Position numbers and translations under genes: made by a program. The notes under the pieces were generated by a model. That model did not search any database and was not told the DNA's origin. It was given only the letters and a program-made list of their open reading frames with translations. Positions 7,632 to 16,666 of a stretch of DNA of 64,000 bases are shown one piece after another. Source of the DNA: Martinezella hainanensis (lineage in GTDB: Bacteria > Pseudomonadota > Alphaproteobacteria > Rhizobiales > Rhizobiaceae); assembly GCF_900094555.1 (NCBI RefSeq), contig NZ_FMAC01000006.1:372001-436000 (forward strand), written 5' to 3'. Within the stretch, counting starts at the first letter, position 1. Each line of letters starts with the position of its first letter.

Positions 7632-8450
7632 ATGCAGCACGTCAGACGTTCGCCGGAAGAAATCGTCGCCAATCGCGCGCGATATGAAGATCATCAGAGG
7701 AAGGGGCTCAAATTCGCGCCCAAGGCATTGCCGGCGCCAAGTCCGCTTCCAGCCCCGTCCGTCGACCCCGCCCTTGTCGTCCACCGGGAAATCCTGCCCG
7801 GCGGCTGGTACTGGTCGACACCTATCAAGACGGGCGAGACCTTGCGTATCGCGCAGGAGCAGGGTTTTTCCACCGTATCGCTGATTGCCTGGAACGAAGC
7901 GGATCCAAGCGAGCGGCTGAACCTCGTCGATACCGTCAAGATGCAATGGACGACGGCGCTGTCGAAGGGCCGGGTGATCTTTTCCGACATGGGACGCGTC
8001 ATGTTCTCGGTGACCGAGGATTCCTCAGGCGCCCATGATTGCCTGATGGGAGGCTCCACCGCCGCCTCTACCCTCGCAAAATTTGGCGAAGGCAAGCGCA
8101 ACAGCCGCGATAATTTCATCCTGCTTGCGACCAAGGCCGGGTTGGATCGGCGCGACATTCCCGCAGCCCTTGCGCTTTTCGCACCCGTCCGCGTCGATGC
8201 GGACGGCAAGTTCGCATGGAAGCCGGAACTCTCGCATGATGGCGACTATGTCCACCTTCGCGCCGAGATGGACATGATCGTCGGCTTTTCCAATTGCCCG
8301 CACCCACTCGATCCAAGCCCGCATTATGCGCCGAAGCCTGTTGTCATCAGCCGCCTGGCTGCCCGGCCCGTCGCGTCCGACGATCTCTGCCGGACTGCCA
8401 CCGCCGAAGCCGTGCGCGGCTTCGAGAACAACGCCTTCGCCAATCTTTGA
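7632..8450 (+). CDS. DUF1989 protein, urea-amidolyase-associated protein / carboxyguanidine deiminase subunit
   Basis: A 272-residue soluble protein of the DUF1989 family (urea carboxylase-associated protein). Conserved features include a GGWYWSTPIKTGETLRI beta strand, SGAHDCLMGG and RDNFILLATKAGL. DUF1989 pairs beside biotin carboxylases under guanidine riboswitches have been characterised as carboxyguanidine deiminases (known for the family), removing ammonia from carboxyguanidine to give allophanate. The gene starts 2 nt after the ATPase stop and is followed 14 nt later by its smaller paralogue. This is the longer member, with an N-terminal extension. Which subunit is catalytic cannot be told by eye. 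Confidence 0.88.
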   Translation: MQHVRRSPEEIVANRARYEDHQRKGLKFAPKALPAPSPLPAPSVDPALVVHREILPGGWYWSTPIKTGETLRIAQEQGFSTVSLIAWNEADPSERLNLVDTVKMQWTTALSKGRVIFSDMGRVMFSVTEDSSGAHDCLMGGSTAASTLAKFGEGKRNSRDNFILLATKAGLDRRDIPAALALFAPVRVDADGKFAWKPELSHDGDYVHLRAEMDMIVGFSNCPHPLDPSPHYAPKPVVISRLAARPVASDDLCRTATAEAVRGFENNAFANL

Positions 8451-8464
8451 GCCGGGAGAAGATC

Positions 8465-9115
8465 ATGAGCGATTTCATCCAGACCGCGCCTTCCCGCACA
8501 CTCGACAAGGCGGTGCAGGATCATTTCATCGCCGCCGAGGCGCCGTTTTCGACCATCGTGCGCAAAGGCCAGACGCTGCGCATCGAGGATAGCTACGGCC
8601 AGCAGGCGATCGACACGCTGTTCTACAATGCCGGGGATTATTCCGAGCGCTATTCCAACCAGGACACGATGCGCGAACAGGGTGCCGCCTACATCACCAC
8701 GGGCACTTGCATCATCTCCAACGAGGGGCGCGTCATGCTGACCATGACCGCCGACAGCTGCGGCCGTCATGACACCTCGGCCGGCGCCTGCTCCTGCGAA
8801 AGCAACACCGTGCGCTTCGGCCATGGCACGAAATATCTTCACGCCTGCCGCGACAATTTCGTGCTCGAAGTCTCCAGGCACGGGATGGGCAAGCGCGACG
8901 TCGTACCCAACATCAATTTCTTCATGAACGTGCCGATCGAACCCACAGGCGAAATGACGATCGTCGATGGCATCTCCGCTCCCGGCGACTATGTCGAACT
9001 GAGGGCCGAGATGGACGTGCTCCTGGTCATCTCGAATTGCCCGCAGATCAACAATCCCTGCAACGGCTTCGACCCGACGCCGATCCGCGTACTCGTATGG
9101 GACGGCGAGGCTTGA
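8465..9115 (+). CDS. DUF1989 protein, carboxyguanidine deiminase second subunit
   Basis: A 216-residue paralogue of the preceding protein. It shares the strand motifs GQTLRIEDSYGQQAIDTLFYN, RHDTSAGACSCES and CRDNFVLEVSRHGMGKRD. The CxC and H/D residues in the middle resemble a metal site; conserved cysteines in DUF1989 proteins can bind zinc. ATG 8465 has GGGAGA upstream, while the longer frame back to 8294 overlaps the previous gene. It is thought to act as a heteromer with the 7632-8450 product between guanidine carboxylase and allophanate hydrolase. The next gene begins 1 nt after its stop. Confidence 0.88.
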   Translation: MSDFIQTAPSRTLDKAVQDHFIAAEAPFSTIVRKGQTLRIEDSYGQQAIDTLFYNAGDYSERYSNQDTMREQGAAYITTGTCIISNEGRVMLTMTADSCGRHDTSAGACSCESNTVRFGHGTKYLHACRDNFVLEVSRHGMGKRDVVPNINFFMNVPIEPTGEMTIVDGISAPGDYVELRAEMDVLLVISNCPQINNPCNGFDPTPIRVLVWDGEA

Positions 9116-9116
9116 G

Positions 9117-12100
9117 ATGTTCAAGAAAATATTGATCGCCAATCGCGGCGAGATCGCGGTGCGGATCATCGGGACCCTGCGACGCATGGGCATTGCCTCG
9201 GTCGCGGTTTACTCCGATGCGGACCGCTTCTCCAAGGCCTCCCTGATCGCCGACGAAGCCGTCAGGCTCGGCCCGGCGCCGGCTCTCGAAAGCTACCTCG
9301 ATATCGATGCCGTCATTGCCGCCTGCAAGGCAACGGGCGCCGAGGCCGTACATCCCGGCTACGGCTTCCTTTCGGAAAACATCGGTTTTGCCGAACGACT
9401 GGCAGGGGAAGGCATCGCCTTCATCGGGCCGACGCCCGACAATATCGCCGCCTTCGGGCTGAAGCACACGGCGCGAGAACTGGCGCGTAGCAGCGGGGTT
9501 CCGCTGCTTCCCGGCAGCGGCCTCGTCGAAACCAGCGAGGCGGCCCTCGCGGCCGCTGCGGAGATCGGCTATCCGGTCATGCTGAAATCGACGGCCGGCG
9601 GCGGCGGTATCGGCATGCAGCTCTGCGACGATGCCGGCAGCCTGAAGGCTGCCTTCGACAGCGTGCAGCGCACCGCCAGGGCGAGCTTCGGCGACGCCCG
9701 TGTCTATCTGGAACGCTTCGTTTCCAATGCCCGGCACGTCGAGGTGCAGATCTTCGGCGACGGCAAGGGCCGCGTGATCGCGCTTGGCGAGCGCGACTGC
9801 TCGCTGCAGCGCCGGAACCAGAAAGTGATCGAGGAAACACCCGCGCCAGGCCTCTCGCCCTCCGTGCGCGAACGCCTGCATGGTGCGGCGGTCGCGCTCG
9901 GCACCTCCGCGCACTATCGCTCGGCCGGCACGGTCGAATTCATCTATGATCCGGCACGCGAGGAATTCTACTTTCTCGAGGTCAATACGAGGCTTCAGGT
10001 CGAGCATCCGGTCACCGAGGCCGTCTACGGCATCGATCTCGTCGAATGGATGATCCGCCAGGCCGCCGGCGAAGAGGTGATATCAGGCAATGACCGGCTT
10101 GTTCCGAAGGGTGCGGCGATCGAGGCGCGCATCTATGCCGAAATGCCGCATGCGGGCTTCCGGCCGAGCGCCGGCCTTTTGACCGAAGTGACCTTCCCGC
10201 AAGACACGCGCGTCGACGGCTGGATCGAGACGGGCACGGAAGTCACGCCCTTCTACGACCCGATGCTCGCCAAGGTGATCGTCGCTGCCGAGGACCGGCC
10301 GGCGGCGATCGAGAAACTCAAAACCGCACTTTCGCAAAGCTCCATCTGCGGCATCGAAACCAATCTCGACTATCTGAAGGCGATCGCCGGATCGGATCTG
10401 CTCGCCAGCGGCAAAGTGGCGACGACGGCGCTCAAGGATTTTCCCTTCGTGCCCGATGTGATCGAGGTGGTGGCGCCCGGCGCGCAGTCGAGCATCCAGG
10501 AACTCCCCGGCAGGCTGGGGCTCTGGCATGTCGGCGTGCCGCCGAGCGGCCCGATGGACGAGCGCTCGTTCCGCCACGCAAACAGACTGGTCGGCAACGC
10601 CGACGAGACCGCGGCCCTGGAGCTGACCGTCTCGGGGCCGGTGCTCAAGATCTTCTCCGATGTGACGATCGCGCTTGCGGGCGCTCGCATGCCGATGACC
10701 CTCGATGGCGTTCCATTACCTCATGATGAGGCCGTCATCGCCAAGGCAGGGCAGACGCTTGCCATTGGCGCCATAGACGGCCCGGGCCAACGCTCCTATC
10801 TCGCGGTAGCGGGCGGCTTTGCCGCGCCGCTCATGCTCGGCTCGAGGGCAACCTTCGGCCTCGGCCAGTTCGGAGGCCACGCCACCGGCACGCTCCAGAC
10901 CGGGCATGTGCTGCGGCTGGCGCGCACCCCCCAACTTCATATCAAACCAGCGGCGATGCCCGCAGCCCTCACCCGGAGCTGGGAGGTCGGCGTCGTCTAC
11001 GGGCCGCATGGCGCGCCGGACTTCTTTCTGGACGACGATATCGAGACCCTGTTTTCGACGGATTATGAGGTGCATTTCAACAGCGCCCGCACCGGTGTGC
11101 GCCTGATCGGGCCTACACCCAAATGGGCACGCAGCGACGGCGGCGAGGCCGGCCTTCACCCCTCCAACCTTCACGACAATGCCTATGCGATCGGCGCGAT
11201 CGATTTCACGGGCGACATGCCGATCATTCTGGGTCCCGACGGACCGAGCCTCGGCGGTTTCGTCTGCCCAGCCGTCATTGCGCGCGACGAACAATGGAAG
11301 ATGGGCCAGTTCAAGCCGGGCGACAAAATCCGCTTTCACCCGGTGGCACGCCGCGAGGACGCCATCGCCGGCCCGACGGTTCGCCGCGCGCCCGAAGAGA
11401 CCGGAACGGCGATCGTCGGCGAGAGCCGGGACGGACCGGTGCCTGTCGTCTATCGCCGGCAGGGCGATGACAACCTGCTCATCGAATACGGGCCGATGGC
11501 GCTCGACATCGCGCTTCGTCTGCGCGTGCATCTGCTGATGCAGGCGATCGTCGACGCACGCCTGCCCGGCATCATAGATTTGACGCCAGGCATCCGCTCG
11601 CTGCAAATCCACTATGACGGGACGACACTGACGCGCAAACGCCTCCTTGGCCTCCTGAGCGAGATCGAGGCGGACCTGCCGACGGCGGATCAGGTGAAGG
11701 TCCCAAGCCGGATCGTGCATCTGCCGCTCTCCTGGAACGATCCGCAGGCCGAGCTTGCCATGCGCAAATATCAGGAGCTCGTGCGCCCGAATGCGCCATG
11801 GTGCCCTTCCAACATCGAGTTCATCCGCCGCATCAACGGCCTACCCGACGAGCAGGCGGTACGCGACATCGTCTTTGACGCCAGCTATCTGGTGCTCGGC
11901 CTTGGCGATGTCTATCTCGGTGCACCCGTTGCAACGCCGATCGATCCGCGGCACCGGCTGGTGACGACGAAATACAATCCTGCACGCACCTGGACACCGG
12001 AAAACGCCGTCGGCATCGGCGGCGCCTATATGTGCATCTACGGCATGGAAGGACCCGGCGGCTACCAGCTTTTTGGCCGGACGATCCAGGTGTGGAACAG

Positions 12101-12653
12101 CTGGCGGCAGACGCCGGCCTTCGCCAGGAATAAGCCGTGGCTTCTCAACTTCTTCGACCAGATCCGCTTCTTCCCCGTCAGCCACGAGGAGCTGAATGAA
12201 GCGCGTGCGGCCTTCCCGCATGGTGGCTATCCGATCAGGATCGAGGAGACGGAATTCTCCTATGCCGCCTACGAGGCCAGCCTCACACGCGAGGCGGCGG
12301 CGATCCATACCTTCAAGTCGAGGCAGCAAAGCGCCTTCGAGGAAGAACGACGGCGCTGGAAGGAGCTGGGGCTCGACAGCTTCTCGGTTGACGAGGGATC
12401 AGGTCCCGCTCTTGCCGGAGATGTGCCGGAAGGCTGCTTCGGCATCGAAAGCGCGGTCCCCGGCAATGTCTGGAAAATACTCGTCGAGGAAGGCCAGCCG
12501 GTTGCAGCCGGCGATACTTTGGCCATCATCGAGTCGATGAAAATGGAAATCAACGTCACTGCCCATGCCGCGGGCCGCGTCCGCGATCTGCGCGCCGCAC
12601 CGGGGCGCAACGTCAAGGCCGGCGACGTGCTCGTCATTCTGGAGGAAATCTGA
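9117..12653 (+). CDS. biotin-dependent guanidine (urea) carboxylase
   Basis: At 1178 residues this is a full-length urea-carboxylase-type enzyme. The domains run: biotin carboxylase/ATP-grasp (1 to about 450, starting KILIANRGEIAVRII), a KipA/KipI-like carboxyltransferase (about 460-1050) and a C-terminal biotinyl domain whose ESMKMEI motif puts biotin on Lys1142. It uses ATP and bicarbonate to carboxylate the substrate. Such proteins are usually annotated as urea carboxylase, but members linked to guanidine-I riboswitches and DUF1989 pairs act on guanidine (family knowledge). ATG 9117 follows the previous stop by 1 nt, and the stop overlaps the next start (TGATG). Confidence 0.93.
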   Translation: MFKKILIANRGEIAVRIIGTLRRMGIASVAVYSDADRFSKASLIADEAVRLGPAPALESYLDIDAVIAACKATGAEAVHPGYGFLSENIGFAERLAGEGIAFIGPTPDNIAAFGLKHTARELARSSGVPLLPGSGLVETSEAALAAAAEIGYPVMLKSTAGGGGIGMQLCDDAGSLKAAFDSVQRTARASFGDARVYLERFVSNARHVEVQIFGDGKGRVIALGERDCSLQRRNQKVIEETPAPGLSPSVRERLHGAAVALGTSAHYRSAGTVEFIYDPAREEFYFLEVNTRLQVEHPVTEAVYGIDLVEWMIRQAAGEEVISGNDRLVPKGAAIEARIYAEMPHAGFRPSAGLLTEVTFPQDTRVDGWIETGTEVTPFYDPMLAKVIVAAEDRPAAIEKLKTALSQSSICGIETNLDYLKAIAGSDLLASGKVATTALKDFPFVPDVIEVVAPGAQSSIQELPGRLGLWHVGVPPSGPMDERSFRHANRLVGNADETAALELTVSGPVLKIFSDVTIALAGARMPMTLDGVPLPHDEAVIAKAGQTLAIGAIDGPGQRSYLAVAGGFAAPLMLGSRATFGLGQFGGHATGTLQTGHVLRLARTPQLHIKPAAMPAALTRSWEVGVVYGPHGAPDFFLDDDIETLFSTDYEVHFNSARTGVRLIGPTPKWARSDGGEAGLHPSNLHDNAYAIGAIDFTGDMPIILGPDGPSLGGFVCPAVIARDEQWKMGQFKPGDKIRFHPVARREDAIAGPTVRRAPEETGTAIVGESRDGPVPVVYRRQGDDNLLIEYGPMALDIALRLRVHLLMQAIVDARLPGIIDLTPGIRSLQIHYDGTTLTRKRLLGLLSEIEADLPTADQVKVPSRIVHLPLSWNDPQAELAMRKYQELVRPNAPWCPSNIEFIRRINGLPDEQAVRDIVFDASYLVLGLGDVYLGAPVATPIDPRHRLVTTKYNPARTWTPENAVGIGGAYMCIYGMEGPGGYQLFGRTIQVWNSWRQTPAFARNKPWLLNFFDQIRFFPVSHEELNEARAAFPHGGYPIRIEETEFSYAAYEASLTREAAAIHTFKSRQQSAFEEERRRWKELGLDSFSVDEGSGPALAGDVPEGCFGIESAVPGNVWKILVEEGQPVAAGDTLAIIESMKMEINVTAHAAGRVRDLRAAPGRNVKAGDVLVILEEI

Positions 12654-14464
12654 TGCTGCCCACCATTCTCGATCTCGCCTCGGTGCGAAACGCCTATAAA
12701 GCAGGTCTCTCGCCGCTCGACCTGATGGAGGAGATTATCGAACGATGCAAGGCATCCGACGATCCGGCTGTATTCATCACCCTGACATCTCCAGAGGCCC
12801 TGCGACAGGCAGCCCGGGACTTGCTGGCGAAGGCACCCGAACCCAACAGCCTGCCCCTCTGGGGCATACCCTTTGCGGTCAAGGACAATATCGACGTTGC
12901 CGGCCTGCCGACGACAGCGGCCTGCCCGGCCTTTGCCTATCATCCCGAGGTGGATGCGACGGTGATCGCGCGCCTCAGGGCAGCCGGCGCCATCGTCATC
13001 GGCAAGACCAATCTCGACCAGTTCGCAACCGGCCTCAACGGCACGCGTTCGCCCCATGGCGCGCCTCGCTCGGTTTTCGACCGCGCCTATGTCTCCGGCG
13101 GCTCCAGTTCCGGCTCGGCGGTCGCCGTGGCCGCTGGTCTTGCCAGTTTCTCGCTCGGGACCGATACGGCGGGCTCCGGCCGGGTACCGGCTGCCTTCAA
13201 CAATCTCGTCGGCATCAAGCCGACACCGGGGCTCGTTCCCAATGTCGGCGTGGTGCCGGCCTGCCGCAGCGTCGACGTCGTCACGGTTTTCGCCGCGACC
13301 GTCGGTGATGGCATCGCCATTCGCCGGATCATGGAAGGCTATGACGGGCGCGATCCCTTCTCGCGGGAAGCAACACCGGCGGCCCTCCCGTCGGCGCGTC
13401 CGCGCGTCGGCGTGCTCGAAAGCACTGAGCGCGAGTTCTACGGCAACGGCCAAGTCGAGGCCCTCTACGATGCGGCTATCGACAGGGCGAGATCGCTCGG
13501 CGCGGAGATCGTGCCCTTCGACTACGCCCCTTTCCGACAAGCAGCCGAACTTCTCTACAGCGGCCCCTGGGTCGCCGAGCGCCTGGCGGCGGTCAAGGAT
13601 TTCCTCGCCACCAACGCCGGCGATTTCGATCCGACGGTCAGAACCATCATCGAAGGGGCAAGAGGCTATGACGCGGTCGCCGCCTTCGAAGGCAAGTACC
13701 GGCTGGAGGCATTGCGGCAAAAGACGAAAGCGGAATGGCAGAAGGTCGACTTCCTGATGCTGCCGACATCGCCCACGACCTATACGGTCGAGGAGATGCA
13801 GGCCGATCCGATCGTCAGGAACAGCCATTTCGGCCGCTATACCAATTTCGCCAATCTGCTTGATTGCGCGGCAATCGCCGTTCCCGCGGGCTTCGATGCC
13901 AAGGGGCATCTGCCCGCCGGTGTGATGTTCGTCGGACCTGCCTTCACCGATGATGCGCTCGCACCCTTTGCCGATGCCATGCATCGGACACTCGGCGACG
14001 GAATGGGCAAGGACCGTACCGCCACCCTGCCCGAGGCAAGCCGCGTCGAGCCCGTCCCGGACGATATGCTCCCAATCGTCGTCGTCGGCGCACATCTGAC
14101 CGATATGCCGCTCAATCATGAACTAACCCGTGTTGGAGGATATAAACTAAAGACCTGCCGAACTGACAACAGCTATCGCCTGTTCGCACTCCCAGACACC
14201 GTGCCGCCCAAGCCTGGGCTGGTCCGAGAACCACATTTTTCCGGCGCCGGCGTGGAAGTCGAGGTTTGGGCTTTGCCAGCCGAGGCGTTTGCACGTTTCG
14301 TCCAAAAAATTCCGGCACCGCTGGGCGTTGGCAAGATCATGCTCGATGATGGCGATTGCATCACCGGATTCTTATGCGAGGCCCATGCGGTCGTAGGCGC
14401 ACGAGACATCACCGAATTCGGTGGCTGGCGCCATTTCGTTCTTTCCCACAGCTCGGCTATCTAA
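12653..14464 (+). CDS. atzF: allophanate hydrolase
   Basis: A 603-residue amidase-signature enzyme that hydrolyses allophanate to ammonia and CO2. The catalytic Ser-cisSer-Lys triad is visible as Lys77 (AVKDNID), Ser151 (GGSSSG) and Ser175 (DTAGS), with the spacing of AtzF. The C-terminal domain characteristic of bacterial allophanate hydrolases starts near residue 475. From about 14110 to the stop, codon use changes: CTA, GGA, AAA and ATA codons appear, in contrast with the GC-ending codons before, suggesting a mosaic gene. It is the last intact gene of the guanidine operon, overlapping the carboxylase stop by one base. Confidence 0.93.
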   Translation: MLPTILDLASVRNAYKAGLSPLDLMEEIIERCKASDDPAVFITLTSPEALRQAARDLLAKAPEPNSLPLWGIPFAVKDNIDVAGLPTTAACPAFAYHPEVDATVIARLRAAGAIVIGKTNLDQFATGLNGTRSPHGAPRSVFDRAYVSGGSSSGSAVAVAAGLASFSLGTDTAGSGRVPAAFNNLVGIKPTPGLVPNVGVVPACRSVDVVTVFAATVGDGIAIRRIMEGYDGRDPFSREATPAALPSARPRVGVLESTEREFYGNGQVEALYDAAIDRARSLGAEIVPFDYAPFRQAAELLYSGPWVAERLAAVKDFLATNAGDFDPTVRTIIEGARGYDAVAAFEGKYRLEALRQKTKAEWQKVDFLMLPTSPTTYTVEEMQADPIVRNSHFGRYTNFANLLDCAAIAVPAGFDAKGHLPAGVMFVGPAFTDDALAPFADAMHRTLGDGMGKDRTATLPEASRVEPVPDDMLPIVVVGAHLTDMPLNHELTRVGGYKLKTCRTDNSYRLFALPDTVPPKPGLVREPHFSGAGVEVEVWALPAEAFARFVQKIPAPLGVGKIMLDDGDCITGFLCEAHAVVGARDITEFGGWRHFVLSHSSAI

Positions 14465-14477
14465 GAGGAAACACGAT

Positions 14478-14646
14478 ATGCGACTTCTGTCCAAGGCAAT
14501 GAACCTCGTTCGCCAAGGTCTGATCGCCAGAACCGGTGCCATCGGCATAGGTTATTCCACAAGACGCAATTGTCGAGGAAGAGTACCCCGAACCGGAAGC
14601 TCTTGAAAGGTGCCGAACCATCGCCCCCATTCTCGAAACTGCGTAA
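14478..14646 (+). pseudogene. small frameshifted gene remnant after atzF
   Basis: An ATG at 14478 with AGAGGAAA 8 nt upstream opens a 42-codon frame (MRLLSKAMNLVRQGLIARTG) ending at 14606. A different frame from 14551 reads protein-like (VIPQDAIVEEEYPEPEALER) up to TAA at 14644-14646. The two join if one base is gained or lost near 14548. No family recognised. It could be a decayed last gene of the guanidine operon or the end of a recombination tract. Confidence 0.35.
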
Positions 14647-14861
14647 ACCTCTGTAACAATTGATATTCCGCAATCTCGAACCAGATTCCCTCGTCCGGGG
14701 GCAAATCAATTCAATTCCGGCTTCCCGCTGCCAATGCATCTGCAATTGAATTTTGGATTTCACGGAACGCCGTTAGCCACGAACTCGGACAGATGTAGCG
14801 GTCACCGGGAACAGGCAACGACTTTAACGTGCTTGCGAGATTAACAACTTATGCCTGCACA

Positions 14862-14888
14862 GGAAGCGCCGGACAATCCGGCGCTTCC
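14862..14888 (-). terminator. strong hairpin downstream of the NTF2-like gene
   Basis: GGAAGCGCCGGA (14862-14873), CAA, TCCGGCGCTTCC (14877-14888): a perfect 12-bp stem just beyond the stop at 14900. There is no clear T tract on either strand. It probably ends minus-strand transcription and may also stop read-through from the guanidine operon. The stretch 14647-14861 shows nothing else recognisable. Confidence 0.65.
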
Positions 14889-14899
14889 CTCGTGGCTAA

Positions 14900-15352
14900 T
14901 CAGCTTGCGTGCTTTTCCGGCATGGCAGACGAATGGTGCGTCGAGATCAGCCACTTGCCGTCCTTGAACTCGTAGGTGAAGGTGTAACGTGCGGGCACCT
15001 TGGAGCCGTCCTTCAAGGTGAAGGTGTAGGTTCCGGTGTCGGTCGCCTTGTTGCAGCCGATCTTGATCGTGCGGCTATCGATCTCGCCCTGCGGATGCTT
15101 TTTCAGGAATTCGACGAAGTAGTCCCTTCGCTCCTCCTGAGTCAGGCGCGGCTTGTTCGAAACGGTTGGCAGCAACACCGCGTCCGGGGCATAGTTCTCG
15201 ATCACCTTGTCGGGGTTGAGCGTTGCGAGCGAAGCATTCCAGCGGTCGAACAGCTGCTCCACCTGGGGCTTGGTGATCGGCGCGCATTCGCTTGCGAGAA
15301 CCGGGGTCGCCATCAGAGCGATCACGGAAGCGGCAAGCATGTGTCTTATCAT
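14900..15352 (-). CDS. secreted NTF2-like (SgcJ/CaMKII-AD type) protein
   Basis: A 150-residue protein with a Sec signal peptide (MIRHMLAASVIALMATPVLA, then SEC) and a cone-shaped NTF2-like domain resembling the SgcJ/EcaC and calcium/calmodulin kinase association-domain group (VEQLFDRWNASLATLNPDKVIENYA; YTFEFKDGKWLISTHHSS-like end). I chose ATG 15352, which has GGAGA 6 nt upstream; longer frames to 15451 lack a site. Function unknown; such proteins often bind small hydrophobic ligands or form oligomers in the periplasm. It is monocistronic and followed by a strong hairpin. Confidence 0.8.
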   Translation of the reverse strand: MIRHMLAASVIALMATPVLASECAPITKPQVEQLFDRWNASLATLNPDKVIENYAPDAVLLPTVSNKPRLTQEERRDYFVEFLKKHPQGEIDSRTIKIGCNKATDTGTYTFTLKDGSKVPARYTFTYEFKDGKWLISTHHSSAMPEKHAS

Positions 15353-15535
15353 TTCAGTCTCCATCTTGGGTCTTGTCTTCCGGCAGCACTTGCGCCGGCT
15401 TCCAAGAGATGGTCTGCCGCCTCCCGTGTCGCGTCTGCTGGATGGCGCCAATCGAATATGCCGAATGGCCTATGCACTGTGACGGATAGGCATACTATCT
15501 AGGGCTATCAGGACGTTCGAAGGATCGGCAAGCAG

Positions 15536-16666
15536 ATGGAAGAGGCAAACGAGGGTGCAATGGCATCCCCCATTCGCGAATTGCGGCGGCTTTACAGAGA
15601 TGCCGAAGCCAAAGCTGCCCGCCTGAGGCTCATCGTCGACGTCCGCTCCATGCTCGACCGTTCGCCATGGCAGACGATCGTGCACGAGATCCTCTCCGCG
15701 ATTGCGGGCTTTGCCGGTGCGAACAGGGCTTCGATCCATTCGCAGACCGGGGAAAATTGGCAATACGGTGCAGGGTCAAGCCCACCAACTGCCGATACCG
15801 TCGAGATGCGATTCATCGGCGCGGCATGGATGGGCATAGAACAGTTGGAACTGGCCTTGTCGCGGTCCGCTTTTCCCATTCACGAGGACGATCGCAAGAC
15901 GATCCAGATCGTCACGGATCAGCTTGCCGGTTCCTTGGCGGCCGAGCGTCAGCACGCCGTCCGCGAGCAACTGACGATTAATCTTCAGGCACGGGAGCGT
16001 GAACTGGCCCGCCTGGTGGAGGCCATGATCGGCGCACAGGAACAGGAACGCCGCCGGATCGCCTATGACCTGCACGATGGCGTCGCCCAGTCGCTTGTCA
16101 GCCTGCTTTTTCACCTGGAAGCAGCCGGCGTTGCAATGGATGATGCGGACACGGCAAGACGGGCGATCGAAAGCGGCATCGAAATCGCTCGATCGTCCAT
16201 TCTGGATGTGAGAGGTGCGATTGCAGCACTTCGCCCCGCCGAGCTCGACGATCTCGGGCTCGAGGCGGCGCTGCGGGCACGGCTCGACAGCATTGCCAAT
16301 ATGGATGTTCAGTTTCGGTCGGACCTGAACGGCCGGCGATTGCCCGGTCCGCTGGAGGTTACGTTTTACAGGGTCGCTCAGGAGGCACTGGCCAATGCCA
16401 CCAAACACTCCGGATGCAGCAGGATCGATTTGCGGATCGCGTTGGAAAGTCCGCAGTCTGTTTGCCTCACCGTAACCGACAATGGTCGTGGTATTGCCGT
16501 TGCTCCCGCCTTCAACGATCAGGAAGGAGGGGGTGTTGGCCTGTCCGCCATGCGCGAACGAATGGCGTTGATCGGCGGCTCACTGACTATCCATTCAACG
16601 CCTGGCACGGGGACTGTCGTCGTCGCGCAAGCCCCCATTCCCAACCCCATGAAAGAGCTCTCTTGA
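15536..16666 (+). CDS. sensor histidine kinase, GAF plus HisKA_3 (NarL/DegS type)
   Basis: A 376-residue cytoplasmic kinase. An N-terminal GAF-like sensor (about 25-140) is followed by a coiled linker, then HisKA_3 with phospho-acceptor His180 in DLHDGVAQ, and a HATPase domain with DNGRG (N box/G1) and a G2-like GGGVGLSAMRER. No membrane segment is seen, so it senses an internal signal. Its stop overlaps the TTG start of a NarL-type response regulator, its obvious partner. ATG 15536 is used; a second ATG at 15560 is possible. Confidence 0.9.
   Translation: MEEANEGAMASPIRELRRLYRDAEAKAARLRLIVDVRSMLDRSPWQTIVHEILSAIAGFAGANRASIHSQTGENWQYGAGSSPPTADTVEMRFIGAAWMGIEQLELALSRSAFPIHEDDRKTIQIVTDQLAGSLAAERQHAVREQLTINLQARERELARLVEAMIGAQEQERRRIAYDLHDGVAQSLVSLLFHLEAAGVAMDDADTARRAIESGIEIARSSILDVRGAIAALRPAELDDLGLEAALRARLDSIANMDVQFRSDLNGRRLPGPLEVTFYRVAQEALANATKHSGCSRIDLRIALESPQSVCLTVTDNGRGIAVAPAFNDQEGGGVGLSAMRERMALIGGSLTIHSTPGTGTVVVAQAPIPNPMKELS

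Noticed and set aside
12269..14119. 616-codon antisense frame over guanidine carboxylase/atzF
   Set aside because: It mirrors strongly conserved sense genes, has no motif or ribosome-binding site, and arises from the high third-position GC.
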